DNA of 64,000 nucleotides from Winogradskyella helgolandensis (GCF_013404085.1 NZ_JABFHO010000001.1:2057001-2121000), one strand, 5' to 3'; positions 9,032 through 17,802 are shown, counted from the stretch's first letter. A program made the numbers and translations. The notes: generated by a model not told the origin, from the letters alone.

Positions 9032-10657
9032 ATGAAGAAATATCTTCTATCAATTTTTGCAATAGTATTACCATTTTTAAGCTTTGCACAAGAAACAACT
9101 TCCGAAAAAATTGATACCATTTTTAAGGATTATACAGGTTGGTTTGTTGATGCAATTTTTTATGAAATTCCATTTTCGGAAACTTATAAAATTCCTTGGG
9201 TACTTATTGTATTAATAGGAGGTGCATTATTTTTTACTATTTATTTTAAATTTATCAATGTTACGGGTTTTAGAATGGCTATTAGAGTTGTTAGAGGACA
9301 TTATGAAGACATTGAGAAGCATGGAGCAGATACCTTATATGGCGATAATACTGCAAATGAAGGTGAAAACATAATTGAAACCATGAGAGATGATGGTGCT
9401 GACGGAGAAGTTTCGCATTTTCAGGCTTTAACAGCAGCTTTATCAGCAACTGTAGGTTTAGGTAATATAGCAGGTGTCGCTGTAGCCTTATCTATTGGTG
9501 GTCCTGGTGCAACATTTTGGATGATTGTTGCTGGTTTACTTGGTATGGCGTCAAAATTTGCAGAATGTACACTTGGGGTGAAATATAGAGATGTTGGAGA
9601 AGATGGTACCGTTTATGGTGGTCCAATGTACTACTTAACCAAAGGTTTAAGAGCCAAAGGTATGGGAGGTTTTGGTAAAGTACTAGCTGTACTATTTGCC
9701 ATATTTGTAATAGGAGGTTCTTTTGGTGGTGGAAACATGTTTCAAGCCAATCAAGCTGCTGCACAATTTGTTAAAGTATTTGAGTTAGATCCAGCTTCTA
9801 ATGCAGGTCTTTATTTCGGTTTAGTTATGGCAGCTCTTGTAGCAGTTGTAATTATTGGTGGAATTAAGCGTATCGCTAAAGTAACTGAAAAAGTAGTGCC
9901 ATTTATGGCAGGTATATATGTGTTAGCTTCTTTAATAATTCTAGGAGCTAATTTTAGTTTAATTGATGATGCATTTGCATTAATTTATGAAGGTGCTTTT
10001 TCTGGATTAGGAATAGCAGGTGGACTTGTAGGTGTAATGATTCAGGGTATTAGAAGAGGAGCATTTTCTAACGAAGCAGGTGTTGGTTCTGCAGCAATTG
10101 CACACTCTGCCGTTCGTACCAAATACCCGGCGTCAGAAGGTATTGTTGCCCTTTTAGAGCCTTTCGTAGATACTGTTGTTATTTGTACAATGACCGCATT
10201 GGTTATCGTAATTACTAATTTTGATGGTGGTTTTATGGAATATGGTGTTGAGATTAAAGAAGGTGTTGAAATTACAGCTACTGCTTTTGATTCTGTGATT
10301 CCACATTTCTCAATTGTACTTACTATCGCCGTAATATTATTTGCATTCTCAACTATGATTTCTTGGTCTTATTATGGTATGCAAGGTTGGGTCTTTTTAT
10401 TCGGAAAAGGTAAAGTCTCAGACTTAGCTTATAAAATATTATTCTTATTCTTTGTTGTTGTTGGAGCGTCTATTAGTTTGGGTGCTGTAATTAATTTCTC
10501 TGATGCTATGATTTTTGCAATGGTAGTGCCAAACATTATTGGTGTTGTGATATTATCTCCAGTTATTAAAATGGAATTAAATAAATATTACAAAGCGATT
10601 AATGTAAAGAAGGATGCAATTGAAGATGGTGCTGATGATTTAAATGAAATTTTATAA
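9032..10657 (+). CDS. Alanine/glycine:cation symporter (AGCS) family protein
   Basis: A 541-residue polytopic membrane protein of the AGCS family, which couples uptake of small amino acids (alanine, glycine) to Na+ or H+. It has an N-terminal hydrophobic leader ending LSFAQ, then about 10-11 membrane helices. Family signatures visible are LSATVGLGNIAGVAVAL, GGPGATFWM, GGPMYYL and GAFSNEAGVGSAAIAHSA. The extra leader before the first membrane segment is seen in Bacteroidota members. The next gene, a helix-hairpin-helix protein, begins 16 bases after the stop. The substrate is inferred from family only. Confidence 0.92.
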   Translation: MKKYLLSIFAIVLPFLSFAQETTSEKIDTIFKDYTGWFVDAIFYEIPFSETYKIPWVLIVLIGGALFFTIYFKFINVTGFRMAIRVVRGHYEDIEKHGADTLYGDNTANEGENIIETMRDDGADGEVSHFQALTAALSATVGLGNIAGVAVALSIGGPGATFWMIVAGLLGMASKFAECTLGVKYRDVGEDGTVYGGPMYYLTKGLRAKGMGGFGKVLAVLFAIFVIGGSFGGGNMFQANQAAAQFVKVFELDPASNAGLYFGLVMAALVAVVIIGGIKRIAKVTEKVVPFMAGIYVLASLIILGANFSLIDDAFALIYEGAFSGLGIAGGLVGVMIQGIRRGAFSNEAGVGSAAIAHSAVRTKYPASEGIVALLEPFVDTVVICTMTALVIVITNFDGGFMEYGVEIKEGVEITATAFDSVIPHFSIVLTIAVILFAFSTMISWSYYGMQGWVFLFGKGKVSDLAYKILFLFFVVVGASISLGAVINFSDAMIFAMVVPNIIGVVILSPVIKMELNKYYKAINVKKDAIEDGADDLNEIL

Positions 10658-10673
10658 AGTAAAATTATAACGT

Positions 10674-11561
10674 ATGAAATCCCATTTCTTGTTTACTAAT
10701 CAACAAAGGAATGGGATTTTTTTATTGTTGGCTGTAATCGTAATTTTTCAATGTGTATATTGGTTTGTGCCTAATATCTTCACCAGTACAACTAAGAATA
10801 TACCAGGTAACGTAAGTGAAATAGAAACGTTTAGAAAAGAAGTAGATTCATTGCGTCTAGTTGAAATAGAAAACAGAAAACCAAAAATATATCCTTTCAA
10901 CCCAAATTATATTACAGATTATAAAGGCTATACTTTAGGAATGACCAATGAAGAAATTGATAGACTTCACAAATTTAGAGAAACAAATCAATGGGTTAAT
11001 TCAGCCAAGCAGTTTCAGCAAGTTACTAAAGTTTCAGATTCATTTTTATCAACTATTTCACCTTATTTTAAGTTTCCAGAATGGGTAACAAATCCAAAAC
11101 CGAAATCTCAAGGGTATAGTAATTCGTATTCAAATTCAACTGAAGAAAAAACATTTGATCAAAAAATAGATTTAAATAGTGCCTCGACGACTCAATTAAG
11201 GAAAGTATATGGAGTAGGAGAAAAACTGTCTGAACGTATAATTGCATATCGCGATAAGTTTAATGGTGGTTTTGCTGCAGATATTGAGCTTTCAGAGATT
11301 TGGGGACTTTCTCTAGAGGTTATTGAGCGTATTCAAAATGACTTCACGGTTAAAAATCCAAGAGCAATTAAAAAGTTTAATTTGAACACAGCAACTAGAG
11401 ACGAATTAGTGACGATTCAATATATAGATTATGAAATAGCACATCATATTATTGAAGAACGAGCGCTAAGAGATGGCTTCGATTCTTTAGAGGATTTAAC
11501 AAAGGTCGAAGATTTTCCAATCAAAAAATTCGAGATAATTAAGCTATATTTGCATCTTTAA
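10674..11561 (+). CDS. Membrane-anchored helix-hairpin-helix (ComEA-like) protein
   Basis: A 295-residue protein with one N-terminal membrane helix (about 14-32), then three helix-hairpin-helix DNA-binding repeats. The first is around IDRLHKFRE (about 105), the second has IDLNSASTTQLRKVYGVGEKLSERI (about 165-190), and the third starts FNLNTATRDELVTI (about 240). The arrangement matches ComEA-type proteins, which bind DNA outside the inner membrane during uptake. This protein has more HhH copies than classic ComEA. The gene lies between a transporter and an acyl-CoA dehydrogenase and not in a competence cluster, so the competence role is only inferred. Confidence 0.8.
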   Translation: MKSHFLFTNQQRNGIFLLLAVIVIFQCVYWFVPNIFTSTTKNIPGNVSEIETFRKEVDSLRLVEIENRKPKIYPFNPNYITDYKGYTLGMTNEEIDRLHKFRETNQWVNSAKQFQQVTKVSDSFLSTISPYFKFPEWVTNPKPKSQGYSNSYSNSTEEKTFDQKIDLNSASTTQLRKVYGVGEKLSERIIAYRDKFNGGFAADIELSEIWGLSLEVIERIQNDFTVKNPRAIKKFNLNTATRDELVTIQYIDYEIAHHIIEERALRDGFDSLEDLTKVEDFPIKKFEIIKLYLHL

Positions 11562-11574
11562 TAAACACTAATTT

Positions 11575-12741
11575 ATGTCTAATTTATATTTTACAGAAGA
11601 GCACAACTTATTCCGAGAAAGTCTCAGGAATTTCTTACAAAAAGAAGTGGTGCCACATATTAACAAATGGGAAGAAACAGGTCATATAGAACGTTTCATC
11701 TGGAAAAAGTTTGGTGATATGGGTTATTTTGGTTTGGCAACGCCAGAAGCTTATGGTGGATTGGATTTAGATTTATTTTACACGGTAATTTTTCTTGAAG
11801 AAATGCAACGCATTAACTCTGGTGGTTTTGCAGCAGCAATGTGGGCACATGCTTATTTAGCTATGACACACCTTAATAAGGAAGGAAATCACGAGCAAAA
11901 AGAAAAATATCTTACACCAAGTGCATTAGGTGATGCTATAGGTTGTTTGTGTATTACAGAACCTTTTGGAGGAAGCGATGTCGCAGGGATGCGTACAACA
12001 GCAATTAAAAAAGGAGATACCTATGTGATTAATGGTTCTAAAACCTTTATCACTAATGGTGTGTATAGCGATTATTTAGTTGTTGCAGCTAAAACCAGTC
12101 CTGAATTAGGAAACAAAGGCATAAGTATTTTTGTTATGGATAGAGATACACCAGGTATTTCTGCTACTAAATTAGATAAATTGGGTTGGAGAGCTTCTGA
12201 TACAGGTGAAATTGCTTTTGATAATGTCGTGATTCCAACTTCAAATTTAATGGGAGAAGAGGATCTAGGCTTTCCTTATATTATGCAGCATTTTGCATTA
12301 GAGCGTTTAATTATGGGAATTAATTCTCATGCAAGAGCGCAATATGCACTAGAGTATGCCAAACAATATATGTCTGAAAGAACAGCTTTTGGACGAACTA
12401 TAGATAAATTTCAAGCTTTAAGACATACGTATGCGGATTGCGAAACACAAATGGAAATTTGTAAGCAATTCAACTATTATGTTGCTAAACGTTTAGATAT
12501 GGGAGATTATGTAGTAAAAGAAGCTACAATGTCTAAATTACAATCTACAAAAATGGCAGATGATGTTATTTACCAATGTCTTCAGTTTTTAGGAGGTTAT
12601 GGTTATATGGAGGAATATCCTCTAGCACGGATGGCGAGAGATAGCCGTTTAGGTCCAATTGGTGGAGGGACTTCAGAAATATTGAAAGAGATTATCGCTA
12701 AAATGGTAATTGATAGTAAAGATTATAAACCTGTAACTTAG
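11575..12741 (+). CDS. Acyl-CoA dehydrogenase, long-chain type
   Basis: A 388-residue FAD enzyme of beta-oxidation (acyl-CoA to trans-2-enoyl-CoA). Signatures are CITEPFGGSDVAG (126-138), the ERTAFG motif, and the C-terminal LGGYGYMEEYP and GGGTSEILKEI. The usual catalytic Glu near the C-terminus (YEGT in medium-chain enzymes) is Gly here. A Glu in ALERL (E243) aligns with the catalytic base of long-chain acyl-CoA dehydrogenase, so this is a long-chain-type layout. The last 15 codons belong to an 87-bp unit repeated in tandem after the stop codon. It starts 13 bases after the HhH gene. Confidence 0.9.
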   Translation: MSNLYFTEEHNLFRESLRNFLQKEVVPHINKWEETGHIERFIWKKFGDMGYFGLATPEAYGGLDLDLFYTVIFLEEMQRINSGGFAAAMWAHAYLAMTHLNKEGNHEQKEKYLTPSALGDAIGCLCITEPFGGSDVAGMRTTAIKKGDTYVINGSKTFITNGVYSDYLVVAAKTSPELGNKGISIFVMDRDTPGISATKLDKLGWRASDTGEIAFDNVVIPTSNLMGEEDLGFPYIMQHFALERLIMGINSHARAQYALEYAKQYMSERTAFGRTIDKFQALRHTYADCETQMEICKQFNYYVAKRLDMGDYVVKEATMSKLQSTKMADDVIYQCLQFLGGYGYMEEYPLARMARDSRLGPIGGGTSEILKEIIAKMVIDSKDYKPVT

Positions 12742-12956
12742 AGATTCTTAATTATTATTTTAGCGAAAATTGTTTTCAATTGCGCTAAAATGGTAATTGA
12801 TAGTAAAGATTATAAACCTGTAACTTAGAGATTCTTAATTATTATTTTAGCGAAAATTGTTTTCAATTGCGCAAAAATGGTAATTGATAGTAAAGATTAT
12901 AAACCTGTAACTTAGAGATTCTTAATTATTATTTTAGCGAAAATTGTTTTCATTTT
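12696..12956 (+). repeat. 87-bp tandem repeat x3 covering the 3' end of the acyl-CoA dehydrogenase gene
   Basis: Three near-identical copies start at 12696, 12783 and 12870, a constant period of 87 bases. Each carries the coding tail KMVIDSKDYKPVT plus stop and 40 bases of 3' flank. Only the first copy is part of the gene. An inverted repeat (ATTTTAGCG ... CGCTAAAAT) spans each unit junction. A diverged fourth copy near 12962-13003 would read MVIDNKAYKPSS-stop, shifted by one base. This is segmental duplication of a gene end, not a CRISPR. Confidence 0.95.
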
Positions 12957-13027
12957 TTGTTACGATGGTTATTGATAATAAGGCTTATAAACCATCATCA
13001 TAATGGTTTAATAAAATTATATCATTT

Positions 13028-13058
13028 AAAATCCTGCTAATTGGCAGGATTTTTTTTG
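13028..13058 (+). terminator. Intrinsic terminator after the repeat array
   Basis: A 10-bp stem (AAAATCCTGC at 13028-13037 with 13044-13053) is followed by T residues. It lies beyond all repeat copies, so it presumably ends the acyl-CoA dehydrogenase transcript. Confidence 0.85.
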
Positions 13059-13117
13059 CTCTTATTCAATATTAGTTGAAGTTAATAGTTATATTTAAAA
13101 TTCATCAAACTAGTTTA

Positions 13118-14008
13118 ATGAGCCTTAAATCATTTTCAGATTATTTATTATTAGAAAAGACCTACTCCAAGCATACGGTATTAGCTTATACAAGAGATAT
13201 TAATAATTTTCAAAACTTCTTAAATGAGCATCACAATTCCGAAAATGTAGCAAAAGTTGGTTATTCTGAGATAAGACAATGGATTGTTACACTTGTAGAT
13301 CGTAAAATCTCTAACAGAACCATTAATAGAAAAGTATCTTCACTTAATACCTATTATAAATTTTTACTAAAAACTGAAGATATTGATATTAACCCTCTAA
13401 AAAAACATAAAGCATTAAAAGTAGGGAAGAAGATTCAACTCCCGTTTTCAGAACAAGAGTTAAAGTTGGTGTTAGAAGGTGCGATTAGTATCCATGATTT
13501 TGAAAGCGCTAGAAATCATCTTATCATCGAATTGTTTTATGCAACAGGAATCAGACGTATAGAGCTTGTAAACTTAAAGTTATCCGATATTGATACAGGG
13601 AACAATCAAATAAAAGTAATAGGTAAACGTAATAAAGAACGTTACATTCCTTTAATAGATTCGATAACGAAATCTCTAAAGTGCTATTTAAATTATAGAA
13701 GCAAATTAGATACAATAGAAGATAAGGAGGTTTTGTTTTTAACCAAAAAAGGCTTTATAATTTACGAAAAGCTTGTTTACAGAATAATAAATAAGTATTT
13801 TAGTGTAGCATCTACGAAAGCAAAATGCAGCCCTCATGTATTAAGACACTCGTTTGCAACGCACTTGCTAAATCAAGGTGCAGATTTAAATGCAATTAAA
13901 GAACTTCTTGGACATACTAGTTTAGCAGCAACTCAGGTGTATACACACAATAGTATAGCCGAATTAAAAAAAGTTCACGCTAAAGCACATCCAAGAAATC
14001 AACGTTAA
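13118..14008 (+). CDS. xerC: XerC-like tyrosine recombinase
   Basis: A 296-residue site-specific recombinase. It has an N-terminal SAM-like core-binding domain (about 1-85) and a C-terminal catalytic domain. Catalytic residues are visible in order: R in ATGIRRIEL, K in the VIGKRNKERY hairpin, H-x-x-R in SPHVLRHSFATHLL, H in LGHTSL, and the nucleophile Y in TQVYTH. Length and placement beside hpf, the tRNAs and tuf suggest the chromosomal dimer-resolution XerC and not a phage integrase. The frame is open back to a TTG at 13076; I chose the ATG at 13118 (MSLKSFSDYL), the usual family start. Confidence 0.87.
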   Translation: MSLKSFSDYLLLEKTYSKHTVLAYTRDINNFQNFLNEHHNSENVAKVGYSEIRQWIVTLVDRKISNRTINRKVSSLNTYYKFLLKTEDIDINPLKKHKALKVGKKIQLPFSEQELKLVLEGAISIHDFESARNHLIIELFYATGIRRIELVNLKLSDIDTGNNQIKVIGKRNKERYIPLIDSITKSLKCYLNYRSKLDTIEDKEVLFLTKKGFIIYEKLVYRIINKYFSVASTKAKCSPHVLRHSFATHLLNQGADLNAIKELLGHTSLAATQVYTHNSIAELKKVHAKAHPRNQR

Positions 14009-14081
14009 GCCTAGCTTAACTTTTATAAATCAGAGTTCGATTAAACAATTTGACTCTTATGTTTAACTTAAAAGAAATTAA

Positions 14082-14384
14082 ATGAAAGTAAACACACAAT
14101 CCGTTAATTTTACAGCCGATAGTAAGCTTATTGAGTTCATTCAGAAGCGAATGGATAAATTAGATATGTTCTATGATAAGATAATTCAGTCCGATGTATA
14201 TTTGAAAGTAGAAAACACAAGTGATAAAGAAAATAAAATTTTTGAAGCTAAAGTAAGTGTTCCAGGAGATAGCTTTATAGTGAAGAAACAATGTAAAACG
14301 TTTGAAGAGGGCGCAGATGCTGCAATTGCTTCGTTAGAAAGACAAATTAAAAAGCGAAAAGAAAAATTAAGAACACATATTTGA
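14082..14384 (+). CDS. hpf: Ribosome hibernation-promoting factor / RaiA family
   Basis: A 100-residue protein of the sigma-54 modulation / S30EA family. It begins MKVNTQSVNFTAD, carries the central beta strands (DVYLKVENT ... FEAKVSVPG), and ends with a basic helix (LERQIKKRKEKLRTH). Such proteins bind the small ribosomal subunit in slow-growing cells and block translation, forming 100S dimers or idle 70S particles. The length fits the short HPF/YfiA form without a long C-terminal dimerisation domain. It lies 73 bases after xerC and before the tRNA cluster. Confidence 0.9.
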   Translation: MKVNTQSVNFTADSKLIEFIQKRMDKLDMFYDKIIQSDVYLKVENTSDKENKIFEAKVSVPGDSFIVKKQCKTFEEGADAAIASLERQIKKRKEKLRTHI

Positions 14385-14403
14385 AATTTTTTTCAAAAAA
14401 TGT

Positions 14404-14433
14404 TTTGATTAAATAAATAATATCTTACATTTG
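14404..14433 (+). promoter_or_regulatory. Consensus promoter of the tRNA-Thr/Tyr genes
   Basis: TTTG (14404-14407), an 18-base spacer and TACATTTG (14426-14433) match the Bacteroidota TTTG-N19-TAnnTTTG promoter closely. Transcription should start near 14440, just at or inside the hairpin that follows. Confidence 0.8.
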
Positions 14434-14434
14434 C

Positions 14435-14462
14435 AGTCCGTTAGAAATAGCGGACTTTTTTA
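14435..14462 (+). terminator. Terminator-like hairpin between promoter and tRNA-Thr
   Basis: A 9-bp stem (AGTCCGTTA with TAGCGGACT, one G-U) closed by a GAAA tetraloop is followed by T residues at 14456-14461. It sits about 2 bases after the -7 element and 35 bases before the tRNA. It may be an attenuator or a processing signal. The second tRNA-Thr(UGU) gene at 33021 has the same layout. Confidence 0.7.
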
Positions 14463-14496
14463 TGGTTAGTTTTTGATCACGAAAAAGTAAGAAAAA

Positions 14497-14570
14497 GCCG
14501 ATGTAGCTCAGCTGGCTAGAGCAGCTGATTTGTAATCAGCAGGTCGTGGGTTCGAGTCCCTCTATCGGCT
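14497..14570 (+). tRNA. tRNA-Thr (anticodon UGU)
   Basis: A 74-nt cloverleaf. The acceptor GCCGATG pairs with the 3' strand (last pair G-U), the anticodon loop reads TTTGTAA with anticodon TGT, and the T arm is GTGGGTTCGAGTCCC. CCA is not encoded. It differs from the copy at 33021 by one base, in the 3' acceptor strand. Confidence 0.97.
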
Positions 14571-14633
14571 CTTTTAAAAGTCTTTTTAAAATTTAAAAGG
14601 ACGGATAAAATTGAAATATTGAATTTAAATTTT

Positions 14634-14715
<82 letters not shown>

Positions 14716-14747
14716 CGAATTTTTTCGCTATTAGTTAATAAAAGTTA

Positions 14748-14755
14748 TACCTTTG
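14748..14755 (+). promoter_or_regulatory. Bacteroidota -7 promoter element before tRNA-Gly
   Basis: TACCTTTG matches TAnnTTTG exactly and lies in the 147-base gap between tRNA-Tyr and tRNA-Gly. A clear -33 TTTG is not seen (TTTTTCG is near the expected place). It could start a second transcript for tRNA-Gly, tRNA-Thr(GGU) and tuf. Confidence 0.5.
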
Positions 14756-14862
14756 CAAAACTAAAAGTTGAAAATTATTTAGATGAATTAGTTAATGCGC
14801 GTAGCGAGCTAGCTAAGTTTGAAATATTGAAACCATTAATTAAGTAAGATTAATTAAGAAAT

Positions 14863-14935
14863 GCGAGAGTAGCTCAGTTGGTAGAGCGTCAGCCTTCCAA
14901 GCTGAATGTCGCCGGTTCGAACCCGGTCTCTCGCT
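14863..14935 (+). tRNA. tRNA-Gly (anticodon UCC)
   Basis: A 73-nt cloverleaf. The acceptor GCGAGAG/CTCTCGC is perfect, and the anticodon stem TCAGC/GCTGA has loop CTTCCAA, giving anticodon TCC. The T arm is CCGGTTCGAACCCGG. CCA is not encoded. Confidence 0.97.
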
Positions 14936-15006
14936 CTAAAATTTGCGAATTAAGACGCGTGATTTTCACTTCGTAAATCTAACCAATCGGTAATCGTAAA
15001 TGAAAT

Positions 15007-15078
15007 GCCGGTGTAGCTCAGGGGTAGAGCGTTTCCTTGGTAAGGAAGAGGTCACGAGTTCAATTCTCGTCATTGGCT
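15007..15078 (+). tRNA. tRNA-Thr (anticodon GGU)
   Basis: A 72-nt cloverleaf. The acceptor GCCGGTG pairs with CATTGGC using two G-U pairs, and the anticodon loop TTGGTAA gives GGT. It lies 70 bases before tuf and is probably cotranscribed with it; TACATTTA at 15092-15099 could be an extra tuf promoter. Confidence 0.96.
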
Positions 15079-15148
15079 CTTTTTTCTAAGATACATTTAG
15101 AATAACAATTGAACACTAATAATATAATAAGATTAAAATAAATTAAAC

Positions 15149-16336
15149 ATGGCAAAGGCAACTTTCGATCGTTCAAAACCACACTTAAACATTGGTACTA
15201 TTGGACACGTAGATCACGGTAAAACAACTTTAACTGCTGCTATTACTAAAGTATTAGCTGATGCAGGTTATTCAGAAGCAAAATCATTTGATCAAATTGA
15301 TAACGCTCCAGAAGAAAAAGAAAGAGGTATTACAATTAATACTTCACACGTAGAATATGCAACATTAAATCGTCATTACGCTCACGTTGACTGTCCAGGT
15401 CACGCGGATTACGTAAAGAACATGGTTACTGGTGCTGCTCAAATGGATGGTGCTATTTTAGTTGTTGCTGCAACAGATGGTCCAATGCCACAAACTCGTG
15501 AGCATATCTTACTTGGTCGTCAGGTAGGTATTCCTCGTATGGTTGTATTCATGAATAAAGTGGATATGGTTGATGATGAAGAGTTATTAGAGTTAGTTGA
15601 GATGGAAATCAGAGATTTATTATCATTCTACGAATATGATGGTGATAATGGTCCTGTAGTAGCAGGTTCTGCTTTAGGTGCACTTAACGGTGAGCAAAAG
15701 TGGGTTGATACAGTGTTAGAGTTAATGACTCAAGTTGATGCTTGGATTGAAGAGCCAGTTCGTGATATGGACAAGCCTTTCTTAATGCCTATTGAAGATG
15801 TATTCTCAATTACAGGTCGTGGTACTGTTGCAACTGGTCGTATTGAAACTGGTGTAGCTAACACAGGTGATCCTGTTGAGATTATTGGTATGGGTGCTGA
15901 GAAATTAACATCTACTATTACTGGTATCGAAATGTTCCGTCAAATCTTAGATAGAGGTGAAGCTGGTGATAACGCTGGTATCTTATTAAGAGGTATTGAG
16001 AAGTCTCAAATCTCTAGAGGTATGGTAATTACTAAGCCAGGTTCTGTAACACCACACTCTAAATTTAAAGCTGAGGTTTACGTATTGAAAAAAGAAGAAG
16101 GTGGACGTCATACTCCATTCCATAATAACTACCGTCCACAGTTCTATGTACGTACAACTGACGTAACAGGAAACATTATGCTTCCTGATGGAGTTGAAAT
16201 GGTAATGCCAGGAGATAACTTAACAATTACTGTTGACTTAATTAATACAATTGCAATGAACGTAGGTTTACGTTTCGCTATCCGTGAAGGTGGTAGAACA
16301 GTTGGTGCTGGTCAAGTAACTGAGATTTTAGACTAA
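15149..16336 (+). CDS. tuf: Elongation factor Tu
   Basis: A 395-residue translation GTPase that delivers aminoacyl-tRNA to the ribosome. The G1 loop GHVDHGKT is at 19-26, G3 is DCPGH, and G4 is NKVD. Domains 2 and 3 follow, with the typical ending [15 protein letters not shown]. Codon use is biased to a small codon set, as expected for a highly expressed gene. It is flanked by tRNA-Thr(GGU) and tRNA-Trp in the conserved flavobacterial tRNA-tuf-tRNA-secE order. Confidence 0.99.
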   Translation: MAKATFDRSKPHLNIGTIGHVDHGKTTLTAAITKVLADAGYSEAKSFDQIDNAPEEKERGITINTSHVEYATLNRHYAHVDCPGHADYVKNMVTGAAQMDGAILVVAATDGPMPQTREHILLGRQVGIPRMVVFMNKVDMVDDEELLELVEMEIRDLLSFYEYDGDNGPVVAGSALGALNGEQKWVDTVLELMTQVDAWIEEPVRDMDKPFLMPIEDVFSITGRGTVATGRIETGVANTGDPVEIIGMGAEKLTSTITGIEMFRQILDRGEAGDNAGILLRGIEKSQISRGMVITKPGSVTPHSKFKAEVYVLKKEEGGRHTPFHNNYRPQFYVRTTDVTGNIMLPDGVEMVMPGDNLTITVDLINTIAMNVGLRFAIREGGRTVGAGQVTEILD

Positions 16337-16360
16337 ACTTTATAGTTGAAATAATTAATT

Positions 16361-16388
16361 AAGGTGTCTCGATATTTCGGGATGCCTT
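16361..16388 (+). other. Hairpin between tuf and tRNA-Trp
   Basis: A 12-bp stem with three G-U pairs (16361-16372 with 16377-16388) and a four-base loop lies between the tuf stop and tRNA-Trp. No T-run follows. It is a likely 3'-end stabiliser or processing site and not a terminator. Confidence 0.6.
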
Positions 16389-16399
16389 GATTATTGTTT

Positions 16400-16472
16400 A
16401 CGGGTTTAGCTCAGTTGGTAGAGCACTGGTCTCCAAAACCAGGTGTCGTGAGTTCGAGTCTCTCAACCCGTG
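16400..16472 (+). tRNA. tRNA-Trp (anticodon CCA)
   Basis: A 73-nt cloverleaf. The acceptor ACGGGTT/AACCCGT is perfect with discriminator G. The anticodon arm CTGGTCTCCAAAACCAG shows CCA. It is set between tuf and secE, as in many bacteria. Confidence 0.97.
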
Positions 16473-16523
16473 CAAATAAAATAAACGGATTATTTTTTAA
16501 TCCTTAATAAAAGTAATAATCAA

Positions 16524-16718
16524 ATGGCAGGATTAATAACATATATAAAAGAATCGTTCGGAGAGTTAAAGAACAACGTGTCATGGACACCATGGCCAGA
16601 AGCTCAAAGATTAACGATTATCGTTGCTGTGTTTTCAATTATATTTTCTTTAGCTATTTGGGGAGTGGATACTGTTTTTAGTAAAGCAGTAAAGGCTTAC
16701 TTTGATATGATTCACTAA
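16524..16718 (+). CDS. secE: Preprotein translocase subunit SecE
   Basis: A 64-residue protein with a single membrane helix (about 35-56), preceded by the SecE signature ESFGELKNNVSWTPWPEAQR. It is the small essential subunit of the SecYEG channel in the inner membrane. The short one-helix form is usual outside the gammaproteobacteria. It lies directly upstream of nusG. Confidence 0.95.
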   Translation: MAGLITYIKESFGELKNNVSWTPWPEAQRLTIIVAVFSIIFSLAIWGVDTVFSKAVKAYFDMIH

Positions 16719-16738
16719 CAAATATACAACAAGAGATT

Positions 16739-17284
16739 ATGTCTGATAAAAAATGGTATGTTGTTAGAGCTGTAAGTGGTCAAGAAAACAAAATCAAATC
16801 TTATATTGAAAATGAAATTTCAAGATTAGGTTTAGAAGATTTTGTTGATCAAGTTTTAGTTCCAACCGAAAAGGTAATTCAAATTCGTAACGGAAAGAAA
16901 GTACAGAAAGAAAAAGTTTATTTTCCTGGTTATATAATGGTGCAAGCCAATTTGAGTGGTGAAATTCCTCACATCATTAAATCGATTACGAATGTTATCG
17001 GTTTCTTAGGTGAAACAAAAGGTGGTGATCCTGTGCCATTAAGACAATCTGAAGTAAACAGAATGTTAGGTAAGGTAGATGAATTGTCTGTTGAGGCAGA
17101 TGCTAATGTAGCAATTCCATTTACAAAAGGAGAAACTGTTAAAGTTATCGATGGTCCATTCAATGGTTTTGATGGTACTATCGAGAAAATTAATGAAGAA
17201 AAGCGTAAGCTTGAAGTTATGGTGAAGATTTTTGGAAGAAAAACACCATTAGAGTTAAGTTATATGCAAGTAGAAAAAGTTTAA
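16739..17284 (+). CDS. nusG: Transcription elongation/termination factor NusG
   Basis: A 181-residue protein that binds RNA polymerase and couples transcription to translation or Rho. It has an N-terminal NGN domain (KKWYVVRAVSGQENKIK; VFFPGYI-like YFPGYIMVQ) and a C-terminal KOW domain (FTKGETVKVIDGPFNGFDG, about 127-146). It follows secE by 20 bases and precedes rplK by 66 bases. Confidence 0.98.
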   Translation: MSDKKWYVVRAVSGQENKIKSYIENEISRLGLEDFVDQVLVPTEKVIQIRNGKKVQKEKVYFPGYIMVQANLSGEIPHIIKSITNVIGFLGETKGGDPVPLRQSEVNRMLGKVDELSVEADANVAIPFTKGETVKVIDGPFNGFDGTIEKINEEKRKLEVMVKIFGRKTPLELSYMQVEKV

Positions 17285-17350
17285 TAATTGTTACATAAAG
17301 AGCGTGTTATCTATGCTTCCAATATAGGTAAACGTAATAAACATTAAGAA

Positions 17351-17791
17351 ATGGCAAAAGAAATAGACAAAGTAGTTAAGCTACAAGTTCGGGGAGGTGC
17401 AGCGAATCCATCGCCACCGGTAGGACCCGCTTTAGGTGCCGCTGGAGTTAATATCATGGAGTTCTGTAAGCAGTTTAATGCGAGAACTCAAGATAAAGCA
17501 GGTAAAGTTTTACCTGTGGCAATCTCAGTTTACAAAGACAAATCATTTGACTTTGTAATTAAGACGCCACCAGCAGCAGTACAATTATTAGAAGCGGCCA
17601 AAGTAAAGAAAGGATCAGGAGAACCAAACCGACGTAAAGTAGCAAAAGTAACTTGGGATCAAGTAAAAGCGATTGCTGAAGACAAGATGGTAGATTTAAA
17701 TGCCTTTGAAATCGGTTCAGCTATGAAAATGGTTGCCGGTACAGCAAGATCGATGGGTATCACTGTTAAAGGAGGAGAAGCTCCAAACTAA
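17351..17791 (+). CDS. rplK: 50S ribosomal protein L11
   Basis: A 146-residue ribosomal protein of the GTPase-associated centre. The N-terminal proline-rich [16 protein letters not shown] and the C-terminal RNA-binding domain ending [15 protein letters not shown] ([15 protein letters not shown]) are clear. It lies 11 bases before rplA. Confidence 0.99.
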   Translation: MAKEIDKVVKLQVRGGAANPSPPVGPALGAAGVNIMEFCKQFNARTQDKAGKVLPVAISVYKDKSFDFVIKTPPAAVQLLEAAKVKKGSGEPNRRKVAKVTWDQVKAIAEDKMVDLNAFEIGSAMKMVAGTARSMGITVKGGEAPN

Positions 17792-17802
17792 ATTTTTTAG
17801 AA

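Noticed and set aside
12696..12956. Possible CRISPR or phage attachment repeats
   Set aside because: The 87-base units are contiguous with no spacers, and they contain the end of the acyl-CoA dehydrogenase gene. The nearby tyrosine recombinase is the housekeeping XerC type in a conserved setting.
13118..14008. Integrase marking a genomic island next to tRNA genes
   Set aside because: xerC-like, hpf, tRNAs, tuf and secE form a conserved chromosomal order. No phage or plasmid genes and no tRNA-end direct repeat were seen.
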